From: Cristatella mucedo
Lineage: Eukaryota > Bryozoa > Phylactolaemata > Cristatellidae
NCBI GenBank assembly: GCA_009760855.2
Contig: WPIO01000144.1
Span: forward strand, 287,501-351,500
Length of the DNA: 64,000 nucleotides
Direction: 5' to 3'
Of the stretch, positions 37,570 to 50,200 are shown in pieces. A program made the translations under genes and the position numbers. Under the pieces are notes generated by a model. The model saw only the letters and a program-made list of their open reading frames with translations. It searched no databases and was not told the origin of the DNA. Position 1 is the first letter of the stretch, and every line of letters begins with the position of its first letter.

Positions 37570-39775
37570 CATTTAAGCGCCCATCTTTGGAATTCTCGCT
37601 CAGCGTGCAATAAACCCCTAACGATGTGGCATGACATGATTAGCGACGACAATGTCGCTAATCCGTTAGCTTTAACCTAGATCTGGCTGAAATCGACTAA
37701 CCGGCCGACCACAAACGACGAAATCTCCCAGCAGAATTCTCCTTCCAAATCCCTAGATGAAATCAAACTGGGGGAGTCGTCATTGTGGTACATTCCTCCA
37801 TCAACTGTTTGTAGTCTCCTCAGTAAGCAGTCTTTCGAATCTTTTGTTAGTTAGTCTCATCGACAGCCAGTTGCCAATAATGGCAGTAATCTATCGCCAC
37901 CCCCCTACCAAGTCCTCTTTTATATCAGATTTCTCTTATCTCATTGCGATTGTGCGTGCAAGAAATCGATCTTTCCTCGTCATAGATGATTTTGTAACAT
38001 CCATTTTGACCACCTAACTGACGCCTAAAGTGCCGAATGCCGTGCACTGATTGACTCGCTTTCTCTTTCGCCTAACGTTCATGACCCCACCCACAGCAAG
38101 GGTCACACACTCGATCGCATATTATCGAACAAATGTATGCTATAATCCCCTATTACTACCAATGTGTGCTCACCTGACCGCAAATAAACCTCATTAAGTC
38201 TACAGTGTTTGCCCTTCTCCACATCCTAATTCATCAGTGAGTCGCGAAACCTCGTGCCCTTTGACATTGATGTTGTCCACGCGAAAATACCTTCGCCCGT
38301 GCTACTCAATTCTCCTTCCGACCTGTCATCGTGGGTAGAATGACAACTGCTTAACGAGTTTGCACCTCTGATTAAGCATACTGTGCGCCCACGCCCAGCG
38401 TTCTGCAGACATTAAACTAGACAGATCTACCGAGGAGCGCGAGCTTGAGAAAGCAAGCAAAAGATCAGGACTGATTGTCCATCGTCATGCATATGAAGAC
38501 TGTTGTAGTTCGCACCAATCGATCCCAACAAATGTCTACTCTAGCCTCTATGAAAACATTGTTGAATCACGGGTGCACAATCCAAAAGGACTGATGTCTA
38601 CGATCAACCATCGCCTAAACCACTCCCAGGTTAGCTCCTTTCCTAGTGATCCTTGTGGTGATCTAGCCGGTTGCTTCTCTACCTTCTTTGCCAGTAAAAT
38701 AGACAAGATCAGAGAGTTCCTAAGGTTGCAGAATTACCTCTGGTGAGGCTCTTATGACTCAATAACCCTGCAGGACTTCTCACCTTTAACTCCGTGCAGC
38801 ACCTCAATGACTACATTTAAGGAGGCTACGAGTGACATCATCTAGAATTCATATCCCAGTCAAACAAGACTATTACTCCTTTAGACCCTATTCCCCATCG
38901 TCCTGCTTTTAAGATGCATAGATCTACTGCTGCCATGCACAACCAACATAATAAATTTGCCCTTAGCCTCAGGTTATGTCACTGCAACTTTCAGAAGGGC
39001 TGCAGTTAGGCCACTTATTAGGAAAGCAACACTAGACCAAGAGAACAACTATCGCCCACTCTCTCCACTGCCGTCCCTATATAAGACACTGGAGCGAGTA
39101 CTAGGCAGACTAACAAAACTCTTGGATTGAAAGTTCAGACTTGGCAAGTGAGCTCCAGTCTGTTTTTAGAGCTATCGCTCCACTGAGTCAGCATTGCTTC
39201 AGGTTTATATAACGACCTTATCAGGAATGCAGGCTAAAATAAAAAGTCCCTCAGCTTGTTTTCCTCGATCTTTTGGCAGCGTTTGATACTATCGATCACT
39301 GAGTCGTTTTTGAACTACTCTCATCTCGCCTGGGCATTGCACTGGAAACTGCACTGCAATGGTTCAGGTCCTGTCCCAGTGTGAGACTCAGTGGCATTGA
39401 CGTGAGCAGACAAAGATCATTCGAGGAACCGCTGAGGAATGGGGCACCTCAGGGCTCCGTGCTTGGTCTGCTTCTTTTAGCAGTTTATGTTCTCCCTCTT
39501 GCCGATGTGATTGCCCTGCACAATCTAGGCTTTCACTTCAATGCAGGTGACTCTTAGTTTACCTTTGCTTTGATCCCTCTCAGCCCTAAAGCACGTCGAT
39601 TGCTCTCAACTTCCTTGCTGCAAGTATTGATGACATCGCACACGGATGCCCCACTCAAGTCTGCCTACTTTCAGCTGCGTAACATTGCTGAAATTCGCTC
39701 TTGTTTAGACAGGGATACTACATCTAAGTAGGTCTATGCATTTGTGACATCCCGTCTTAACTCACCACCTGAGCA
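37570..39775 (+). pseudogene. degenerate L2/CR1-like LINE ORF2 (endonuclease + reverse transcriptase)
   Basis: The longest non-LTR retrotransposon copy in the window, decayed by frameshifts and stops. The endonuclease end begins at WNSRSACNKPLTMWHD and reads on through ANPLALT, GGVVIVVHSS, MAVIYRHPP and a PTHSKGHTLDRILS motif near 38090-38130. The RT part shows PLDPIPHRPAF near 38880, LDLLAAFDTIDH near 39270, GAPQGSVLGLLL near 39445 and FHFNAGDS (the YADD-box position) near 39535. It then reads SAYFQLRNIAEIRSCLDRDT and AFVTSRLNS before breaking off at about 39775 without the C-terminus or 3' UTR. Motif order fits L2/CR1-type elements. No intact frame remains, so it is not expected to be active. 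Confidence 0.88.
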
Positions 39776-39857
39776 ACCACCAAGTGCTGGGATGGCAGGT
39801 TAATACGGGTGATGTCAATGCACGAATGCCATCCCAACACCGAGACATACAGTAAAT

Positions 39858-39970
39858 ATATACGATTTATTTTCCTAGCACCCTAAGAGAACCTAATCTC
39901 TATCCAGGCACTTCACATATGCAGCAGGGTTCAAACCCACGACCTCGGGCGTCAAAGGCAAGCACGTTGA
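39858..39970 (-). mobile_element. LINE 3' tail fused to a SINE/tRNA-like fragment
   Basis: A reversed LINE tail core (39858-39925: AGCACCCTAAGAGAACCTAA) is directly followed by a reversed tRNA B-box-like motif (GGTTCAAACCCACGACC). It resembles the LINE-tailed SINE at 21117. Confidence 0.55.
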
Positions 39971-40339
39971 AACCCCCCCCCCCCCCGAGCCAAACTAGGG
40001 CAGCATACCATCACCTTGAACCCCCCTGCCTGAGCCAAACTAGGGCAGCATACCATACGATGGCTCCAGCTTCGGCTGGATAAAACTTTGCTACGCGGCC
40101 CACCAATTGTCTGAATGTTTATGCATGCACCCACTTGTGTGCGCGGTCTTCTGCCTAACTTGCTGGCAGCACGTGCAGTGTTTGCTCGAACTAAGCCATC
40201 GAACTTCAATTTCATAGGTCGCACGTCGGCAGCATCTCCGTTGCATCATCTGTATCACGAAATAATCATCATCATCATCACGAAATCACGAAACATCTGC
40301 ATCACGAAAGGATCAAGCTATAGAACGGTTGCATACTAA

Positions 40340-40345
40340 TTTAAT
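40340..40345 (-). terminator. possible poly(A) signal ATTAAA for notum
   Basis: The closest poly(A)-like hexamer I noticed downstream of the stop codon, about 640 nt into the presumed 3' UTR. No transcript evidence; an AATAAA near 39862 is an alternative. Confidence 0.3.
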
Positions 40346-40981
40346 CACTTTAAAAAATAACCGTACGTTAAATAAATATGTCAGAAGTTTGAGCGCTCAG
40401 CCTGCACATACACGCCCGTGGCCTATTCGGACAGGCCTGCCGTGCTGCGAAACAATAATCTAGGCAGCTTGCTGCCACAGCCATAGCATACAGCTGGAGT
40501 TCGTGGCACGGCCACACGGCCACGTCGGCTGACTAGACGGCGAAGGCGTGGCTGTGTCTACAACAGTAGGCCGTAGCCGACTTAAACCTGACTTACTACA
40601 TTGCTGCCACCTGCTCCTGCTGCTACTTTCTCCGGGGATGAGGAGGAGGAGGAGGAGGAATGCAGCAGGTCGGCTTAAAAGTGCAGCACGTAGAGGCGAT
40701 CACCTGTCGCCCCCGGCCCCCCCCCGCCCCACCCCAGCTGTCCCGCGGACCGCCGCTCTAGCAGCCGATCCGGTGGCGGCAGCAGCAAAGCGGGCATCCC
40801 ATCGCGAGACATCGGCTCTGGCATCGGCAGTTCCTGAGTAGATCCTCGAGCTGCGACCCTTGGCATTCGGATTCGTCCCGGAGGCACTTTGTCGGGGTCG
40901 CTGTCAGAGGCCCAGCGTGCGAGCCAGCCAGCCGCTGTGCAGGGCGTGAAAGAGGGCCTTGCAGTCTTTGGTGTCCTCTAG

Positions 40982-41289
40982 TCACCTGTTGTTCGAGTAG
41001 AAGTCCCAGGATTCCGCTGCAGAGGCAGGAGCGCCGAGTGCTGCACCAGCCGGCAACAAGGATTCGCTATGCTGCTGTCCGCCAGCGCTTCCGAACATGG
41101 CCAAAAAGTTTGGGCACCTGAAGTTGCAGTATGCCCCCTCGCACGAGTCCATTACTCGGTGACTGCACTGTGCTTTCTTCTGCTCCCTGTACTCGATCAA
41201 CTGGTTCGTCAAGGCCAGCATATCGATTTCCGAGCTGCCAGCCACGGCCATTTTCAGAGTCGCCGATGTGTCCTTTATCGCCAGAGATC
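40982..41289 (-). CDS. notum: notum exon 13: C-terminal Cys cluster and stop
   Basis: Begins after acceptor GCTCATTACAG and runs to TGA at 40984-40982. It encodes QCSHRVMDSCEGAYCNFRCP, aligning with the family's CP.HL.DSC.W..CN..CP, followed by a tail ending in WDFYSNNR. The bases around the stop (AACAG then GTGAC) also resemble a donor site, so a spliced alternative C-terminus cannot be excluded. Confidence 0.9.
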
Positions 41290-44200
41290 CTGTAATGAGC
41301 AGCAGGGGGGCACACGAGCTATTAGAGCAGCACGGGGGGGGGGGGCACACGAGCTATTAGAGCAGCACGGGGGGGGGGGCACACGAGCTATTAGAGCAGC
41401 ACGGGGGGGGGGCATACAAGCGGAAGAAGCGGAGCGAGCGAACACCCGCTACCCAGATACAACTTCAGCAGCAGCAACAGAGCAACCGTTATTTCTTCTT
41501 TGGTGGGTGGTCGGTACCTTCTATGGAGACCTCGATTGCCCGACGCTACGATCGCAGCTTGTGAGAAATAGCTGCGCATTTGGCTCTCAAGCGGTGGCAG
41601 CGTCAGGGGCAGGCGACAGTCGCTCCTAGTACATACCATCTGCACTCCTTGGTCTGGCATCTCTCGGCTGGCGATTGCTGTGAACGCTGGTGCTGGACCG
41701 CGTTGGTGGCCGGCTGGCTTTTCTAGTGGAATGTCTGGGCGAATTGTTTCGGCCACTGCCCGTGGTCCCGGCATTGCCACCACGACCTGATGGCAACCGA
41801 CGATCCGGAGATACAGCCCTAGTGTTCGATGAGTCTCTGCAAACCAGAACGGTCATGGACAATCATTGATCTGCAATGCAACATCTGGTTTGAATAACAT
41901 CTGCATTTGCTGCGACACAGCAAATCAATCGAACCGCTAGTAAGGAGGAATTGATTTGCTTAACCCGAGACTTAAACTGTGTGCCTACGGTACTACCAAG
42001 TAATATGAGAATGTCGATTCATCAGCCTGCTTCCTCCGGACAGCCCCAATGAAGTCATGTCCATATCAACTGGCAGAGCAAGGATTTTCATCTAGGGGGA
42101 GCAAGACCTGCAAAGTTTTTGTGTGTGGTGTGGCAAGACCCGGAAGATTTTCGCGAGGCGGTTTGGACCGGCAATTCGTGAAAAATTACAGCACAAAGTC
42201 GCTGAGTCTATCCGACACGAGCTTGGCGGTTGATCATCGGGCGGACATTTAGACACTATTTCCCGTTGTGGACGGTCGGATGGTGCATAGGAATAAGCAG
42301 CGACCCGGGTCACTGACGCGATATAGTGGAGAGAACCTTTGCCAAGCCACTTGACACACCCCTTCAGGTCGGTGCAAAAAGGCCAGCATCCATGATAGCA
42401 ACTGATATTCACGAATCCCTAGTCATCCAGCCTTGCTTTCTTCAGCATTTAGTATCTGTCCTTGATCAGTGGCTTGTGCAAATGCGCAAGGGCAAGCATC
42501 CGTACATGTTAAAGCCTCTGTGTGTGTGCGCGCGCACTAAACATAAGTTTGCATGTACACAACTGGCCGTTCAACAAAATACAAGCTGATTAAACAGCCT
42601 CTTGTGTATAGCGACAGAAGAGCCTTTAATGCTATCACAACTGCTTGCTTGTGCGATAATGGATCGCCCACCGCAGGATTCGAACCTGCGACCTCAGGAT
42701 CGAGGTCGTGAAAAGCAACCGCCTTACCAAGTGTGCCATCACGGCTCGCCAAAGCTCAAAGCCCAACGTCTTCACCTTCGTTCTCACAGTAGTGAATCCC
42801 TGCTTGCGGGCAAACTGTGATGCTAATAGAGCAATAGAGCTTTCTGTCGATGAAGAATAAGCTGCCGAGCTTGCTCTACTGCTGCTTGGGCAAGGGAAGG
42901 CTTGCCCCGTGAGGATCATTTGGTGCCATCAACTGCCAAGACTTTCCCATTAGCTGCCTGCACGTTCAGCAGCCACAAAAAGAGATGGCTACATTGTGCA
43001 GCTCTTCTCGATTCATGGTGCCTCATTACTTTTTCGTGAGCACTTGCATGGAGCTCAGAATGAGCTGGAGACTCAACAAACAAAAAAAAAAGAGTGGACA
43101 CCCAGCAATGGACCTTGAACTGGCTCCCGAGTTTAGGGAGCAGTTTGTCTGCTAGCCAACTACAGGCAAATGGAGGCTGCTTTTAGCTTCGTTCTCTTCC
43201 TACTCTTGGATTCACGTTATCAAGGGTCGGGAAAAGTGATTTGCACGGTCATCAAATCGCATCAATTGGAGCCAGCATTGACTGGTCTATATAGTACAGA
43301 TCAAAGAAATAGACAAGAGCTGGCAGCCATTTGTGAGAACCATTACCAAGTGATTAAATGGTAGCAGCCTGGGAATTAGTTGGGGATGACTAGCTATGGC
43401 TCAGTACACACACAGACAAAGGACATTTCTTATGGGCATGGCAGCTTGGAGTGGTGAAGCATGGACAGCAGGCAGTGTGCCCTCTCACCTGGAGGACGGC
43501 CGCACACGATTGGTTGCCTGCTGGCTCTCCTCCCAGCACTTTAGTGCATCGTGCAGAGATATGCCATTGATGGCCAGCCTGTACCAGAAGCTGCAAAGCA
43601 AAAGGCCAGGGCTGCTTACCACCTCTGCTGCTGCTGCCCATAAGGCCTGCACAAGCAGCAAAGCGAGGAGGGTGCGGAGGAGGCTGAAATCAGTGCTCAG
43701 TTCTCTCTCAAAAAGCTACATCACCAATGGCCCCCAGATGCATACTGCACGAGCGAGTTGCATGCCACAGCTGCCGGGAGCTACATGCTACTGTCGTTCA
43801 GCAAGGGATTGGAATGCAGAAAAGAATCTTTTTCAGATACATCAACATTTCGTTTAGATCGCTCGATGGCCACTATCAGCGTAGCAGTGATGCAGAGCAG
43901 TTTTGCTCACGTTTGTGTCGGTTCCCTCGGATTTTACTCTCTCCCTCCTGAGCACGAGGGTGCATTCACGAAACACGGAGGTTGCACACTAAAAGCTGGG
44001 TATCTAGGCAAGGGTACAGAAAAAGGAACACTCAATTTGAGAGGATGCCAGGATTTTTTCTGTACATATTCCACTGCTGGATGGGTGTGGACATCGGCAC
44101 ATGCGGTTCACCTTGGTACACAGCTTACAATGGACAGGGCATCTCCACGAATGGCAGCTAAGTCTTTTGCTTCTGATATTTGTCTGAGACGTTGCAAATG

Positions 44201-47200
44201 TAATACTCATTGTCCAATATGACGCCCAGAATATGAGCAACGAGTATCGCTATGGTATTACATAAAAAAAAAGCAACTGCAACAGGGCAAAACCACTCTC
44301 ACGGGTGATGCTCGATTCTTTTAACTTTCCCGACTTAGCAAATGACACAAACCAAAAATTGTGGCAAAGCATCTGGCTAAGTTGATAATGCTATTGCCAC
44401 TATGCCTAGCATGGACACATGTCAATCTTAGATAAGGCCAGCCTGTGCTTGCTGCTTACCTTTTCAAGAGGATTTCGTGAGCCAAACAGGCCGGTGCAAA
44501 CACAGCCCTGCAAAGAAAGTGTTGACTGTCATTAAACAGGGACATATTGGGTTGTGATTCGTTCGATTGTTAGCCTGAGACCTCGTTGCAAACGTCAGAA
44601 GAGAGCTGGTGATCGGATCATGGCGGAAACAGGATATATATACAGTCAGTGCACTGATATGGATGTGGTAGACCAGGAGCAAGCAGTGAGTAGTGCAGCA
44701 ACGAGCACGATCTCGCCTCAAGCGGCCTACATGCTGCATTCACAATTCGAAGGTCACAGGAAGGAAAGGTCACTTACGCCACTTCATGGAGAGTTCGGTT
44801 GATCTTTTGGCCGAGACCTTGCAGATATCTTTCACTCTCCTGTTGGTCTCGTTGGCTGCCGTAGGGCATCTGCTCAATGTGTGACAATCCACTGTGACCC
44901 ATGTTGGTTAAGACCTGGGCCGCATCGAATAGAAACTGAATGATGAAGACCGGTGCTGCAAGTAGAGTAATGTGTCAGCATTTGACCTTGGGTGGCTGAT
45001 GCTGGAGCGCTGGGACATCTAAAGAGCTGCTTGGCCACCAGCTAGCTCTATTATGTCCTGGGGAGATCACCTTCCCGCCGCACCCCTTGCCCCCCCCCCC
45101 AGCTTCGGGACCGGGAGAGGAAGGCTGCATGGCCCGTGCTTCCCCCCTCTCCAACGCATGAAGCTGCCAGCTCTGCTTGTGTCTGCTGCTTAAGTTATCA
45201 ACATGGCAACAGCTATTTTCTACCGATCGGGGTCTATGGTGACTTGGATTGATCTGCTTTTAGACAGGCACTGGCAGCACGTTTTCTCCCGGGTTTCGTC
45301 AATTCGAGAACACGAAGGTTCTAAAAACGTCTCTGAAACGACTTCTCTCTGAAAACTTGCGAAGCTAACGACCATCGACCAGGCTACTGTTCTGCATCGA
45401 CCGGGCAAGCAGCAGTGGATCGAAACCTCGGGCAGCATGAGATGCTCTCTGCCGGCATCTGCTCTATCCCGACTCTGGATCTCAGACTCAGCACAGTACG
45501 TGCAGAAGACAGAGAATGAGCCTGCTTCTAGATCTACAGCAAAGTAGCACCGAGCTTGGCGGATGAATATCGCAGCTCGTGCACACCTCGCTGTGCAGGA
45601 GGGCGGAACGCTGCCACCATGGGGGTCAACTGAAAGCTTCAAGTGGGACACTTCTTCTGCCACGGGTGCCAGCCACACTACGAAGGCAGCTTACTTCATT
45701 CAAGCCGGAGGGAGGCTTGCCAACTTTCCAGTCTGGCCTAGGCCGGTCTGGCCGAACAGACTGAATGTGTCCAGGTGGACTTACTCTTTATGAATGGATA
45801 CAGTCTGTAGCCGAAGAAGCACCTCCACGGCTCGTGTCTGTATTCCTGCTCGCAGGCGTGTGGGATTCGTGCTTTCCAGTACCTGGACGAAAAGGAGAAC
45901 GCCTCGCTGAGCCACGCAATGCCGAATTGAGAGTGCGCAGATCCGAGCGAATAGCTCGAACAGAGCGTGTTTTGGCAGCGGGGAGCAGTGAAGCAGGCTC
46001 TAGCGGCAAAGCATAAGCGCCCAGACGAAGTGCCCAGACTGCGCAGTGTCGATCTGGCGGTGCTGACGCAGGCATCGGCCCGCATGACCGGTGCACGCCT
46101 AATAAACAACAAACAACGGGGGGGGGGGGGGGGGGGGGGGGTGTGGGTGCTTGCGACCTCGTGAGCAGCCTCTTTAGAGGAGCTAAGCTCTCCTCCTCCT
46201 CCTTCGGGAGAGACCGTCCTCTGCCCAGCTCTGAGCTCCTCGAGTAGGCTGGGCCTCCTGCTCGGCCTCAAGCCGAAAGCGAGCACTTGCTTGCCCCAGC
46301 CACCCACCCACCCACGGTGTTCCTTCTGCTGCCGCAATCTGCTCACAGCTCTCTCTCTCTCTCTCTCTCTCACTGGCATCTGGCTGAGTCTGCGCTCGAC
46401 AATCGCGAGCTGAGCTGTACCGGCATCGCACAGTTCAGTTTCTGGTATGCTTGCTTGTCCACTTAAAAAGCCTGGCACTGGTGAATTGAAAAAATGTGCA
46501 AGTGGCATGCCACAGCTGCACGTGTCCTTACTTTCACCACAACCCCCCCCCCATACCACCACACTCGGCACGTTGGGAGTCTGCCTCACGGAATATAAGT
46601 GTGCTTGCTGACCTGGCATGAGAACCTAGTATGATAGCCCCATGAAAAATCTGGCAAAGCAAACAGTCTGAGCGACTTTGGCCATTTTGTGAGCCATCAC
46701 GTCCGAAATGTCAAGGCTGCAGCAGCCAGATAGCAGTCGGTGCCGTTGAGCAGAGGGCCGTTGTCGAAGAGCAGCTTTGTTGGTAGTTCTCCTTGACGGC
46801 CATAGAAGGTCGCATGACCGTGGAAAACTTCCATGCCCATCATAGCAAGAAAGTCGTAGAACACCTGAGCAATGCAGCTAGCTACAAGGCAGGCCTGACA
46901 ACCTCGGCAAGCAGTCGTCTGCGGCCTCCAGGGTGCCGGGTCGCACGGGAGACAGCTATTCAGGTCCTGCTCTGGCTAGCCCTTTTCCCGGGGTCCACTG
47001 AGCGATCACGTATGTCTACGATACATGTGGCCCTTGTTGGGGACACTCTCACCTTATATCATTAGACCAAAGCTGTGTCACCAATTAAATGTAAGATCGC
47101 CGTAGACATTTGCCAGGATGTCACCAGCTGAATGAACCAGCTGAAAATTCAGCAGTTGATGAGCACTACCCGACTAAGTGTTGCGACCGGTTCGGCCAAA

Positions 47201-50200
47201 GGAAGCGATCGTGTCGTGCCGACACGGGCAACGAAGGAGAGTGCAAAATCATTGCACCAGTGAAGCAATGGCACTGCAACCTTTTTATTTTACAATGGAC
47301 TCCCCTGGCCACTATGCCCAAGACAAATGAACATGCTCACTTTGTTGACCTACTTTTCACAAACCGTTTAGCAGTGGAGTCCACCGTTCCTCTCCTGGAC
47401 TTCGCATTGCATGTGCAGCCGTGACTCAGGGAATTTGAAGCCTGGGTCACACTGGCCGACCTTGATGTCCGGCCCCTGACACGAGATAACCTGATTGCAG
47501 CTGAGTGGCAAGCTCGGCAATCAAGGCCAAGGTTTCGCCCGGCTTATTGCTAGACCACAGCAACCTAAAATACTGGGGGGGGACGCACAGTAGCACACAC
47601 CATTCACAACTCGACATGTCCTGACCCGAGTTGTTCGAAGACTGGATGACAGAAAGGAGTGCCATTAAAAGGGGTGGCGGCTCACGTGTTGCTAGCAGGA
47701 CCTGGCCGCGTGACCGAACTCGTTTAGGATATGATACTGCCTACAGCCACTTAGGCCCAGCAGTTCATCTGCTGCCCAAGCGAGAGCTTCGGCTTTCCAC
47801 GGTCTGCAATCTTTCTCTCAATACCGCCTGTGTCGCACCAGCAGCGTGCGATGCTGTGAATCTGAGCAGTTCACGCCCCGTGCCCGCAGCGCGGTTCACG
47901 CACCTCATGCGCTGCCTCTCTGCTATATCAACCAGCCTCTCCTTGTTCCCATCCCACAAAGCTGCGACAGCAGAGCAGCGCACATACCTCGAGCCTCGCT
48001 TCATGGACTCTGCCGGCGCGCACTGGATTACGTTTGTGCACTTGACCTTTCTCAAGGGAGGCACGTCGACGAACCAGCCCGAGTCAACGATGCCGAGCAC
48101 GTTGACTCCAGGTGCGCGCTCCGCCAGCAGCGCTGTGACCCGGTCGAGGTTGAGCAGCACCCCTGTCCCTCCAGCGCTATAACAGAGAGAGTGAGAGAGA
48201 TGACAGCGTGTCCCGCTCTTCGAAAAGCTAGTTCATTGCTACCGTGCAACACTGATGCTCCATGGGGGGGCAATCGCTAGCAAAAGGAGGCTCCTTTCGG
48301 GAGACAAGCAATCGACGAGAAACAGCCTCGATCTTGCCCTCCGGCACTTGGTCGTACGAACACTGTGTCCGGTTGTTTGCACCACTCATCCTGCTAGCTA
48401 CCCATAAGCGAGCACTTCCGGTCACATCTGTCCATCCCGTCGTCTTTGTTACCGACACGATTGCAGTGGGTGTTGCTTTGCAGAGCTTCACATCGGCCGT
48501 AAGTCGAGCAAGTAAAGCAAGTAAGTCTCATCAGACAGTGGAGCTCAGCGTGGCAGGCGCGAGCAATGACTCAATCGGCGCTATCCACTGCTTTCGCACA
48601 AAATGGGACTCGTTCTGCATTCTGCTATCTCGAAGTTTCTATCTATTCATCTCTCACACGTAAGCAAGGTCCGTTGGTGTAAGCAAGGTCCCTTGCTTAC
48701 ACCAACGACATCAGCCATGACTCTCCCTGCTGAGAAGCATGGGTGAGCCCAAAATAATTTCTGCTTTAGACACCTCGGCAAAGCATTTCATCTGTCTTTT
48801 TCTTGTTCGACAGATTTCAGTTTCCGCCGGACATATCCTAGCAATACTATACATACATTTGCATAACAGCCGAAGAGAACTTGACATCTTTCTATAATAA
48901 CAATAGCATTTGTATAGCACCCTCCAGAGAACTGATTCTCTTGCTAGGCACTCCACAGGTACTGTACAGCAAGCATTACTAAATGACTGGTGTGACATCA
49001 GGCACTTTGCATGTGCTGTAAAGGAAGTCGTGGCTCAGTGACAAGTGAAACAAAACCAATCAGCTATTAAAACCTATCGGAGAGTTGTGGAAGCCTTAGA
49101 CCACCTAGGGAAGAGCCTAGAGCCTAGGCTCTCTGTCTCTGTCTCTGTGTGTGTGTGTGTCTGTCTGTCTCTCTTTGGAGTACCACGGCGCCAGTCGTGA
49201 CTGGAGAACCACACAGCCGCACCTCTGGATGACCGCATCACGCCAGCTGGCAGTGCGGGAGGGGGCCACCACTGAATGCCCCACCACTGAATGCGCTTTG
49301 GCAGCGATCACGAGAGCTCTTCCATTTCCTGTTGATACCTTGCAGTGGCTGCCTGAGTCAGTCGTCAGACCACATTTGTATGCAGATGTCGACTTGGCAC
49401 CAGATCTGTGGTGACTTCCATGATAACTGGCGCCAGCAGCTGCAGCGAGCTTTCTATGGCTGTCCAGCATACGCTTATACGCCATTGTCAGGCTGAGCGG
49501 GCCAACGTGTCCCCCTACAGCATCGAGTTGCTGACGACTCTAAGCACAAGCAACGTTGCACCCAGAAAACTTTCTCGACACCAGGCTGGCACCACCGTTG
49601 AAATAGAAGTTTGAACTTGGGCTGGCCAATCAAAACAGAGGCTTAGGTCACCTGACGTCGGGGTCACCCTACAGCCGGCTTTCCCTTCATGCACTACCAC
49701 TAACCGTTCGATCGTGCACTACCACTAACCGTTCGATCGTGCTTCCTTTGCAGCAAATGTAAAGTGCCTAGAGAGAGAGAGAGAGAGAGAGAGAGCTCGA
49801 TCTCGTTGGTCGATCGATCTGAGGGAGCCTGCTTGACAGCCGAGTGGCTGCAAGTGGCTATACAAACGTATTATTTTCACTATTATTTGCGCAGCCACAA
49901 GCTTTCAGTGAACCCAAGTGCCCAAGTGGAAGCCTCAAAGCACCAGCACGAATGTGTGCAGCCGTAGCATACTGTATCCAGGGACAGTGGTCTAGGGCCG
50001 AAATAGCCCAGAAGGTAAGTTAAGTGCCAACTACACGTGGTGGTGGTGGCAGCCGTTAAGACTCTTCTGCCTCTGCACAAATGCGCCTGCTATAAATCAT
50101 CAAGTAATAATTAATAGGTGGAAGCCTCTGCTCATGTTGGCAGCACGTGGGGCTTTGAAATACCTCGAGCCTGTCAGGAATAGCTTGTTGGCATCTCGAA

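Noticed and set aside
37084..37680. 198-codon + frame as a host gene
   Set aside because: Its C-terminal part matches the LINE endonuclease start (WNSRSACNKPLTMWHD), so at least this part is transposon; the N-terminal part is not recognisable.
40758..40985. Further notum coding exon after a donor at the stop codon
   Set aside because: AACAG/GTGAC resembles a donor, but the family ends soon after the Cys cluster and no downstream frame matches it; the TGA is the simpler end.
41290..41530. Direct joining of exon 11 to exon 13
   Set aside because: Phases do not match (2 into 1) and the resulting frame loses the Cys cluster; exon 12 restores it.
45738..46619. 293-codon minus-strand frame as a single-exon gene
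   Set aside because: Only its last part (45882-45785) is notum exon 8. The rest is intron 7, containing the G24/C24 run and CT repeats.
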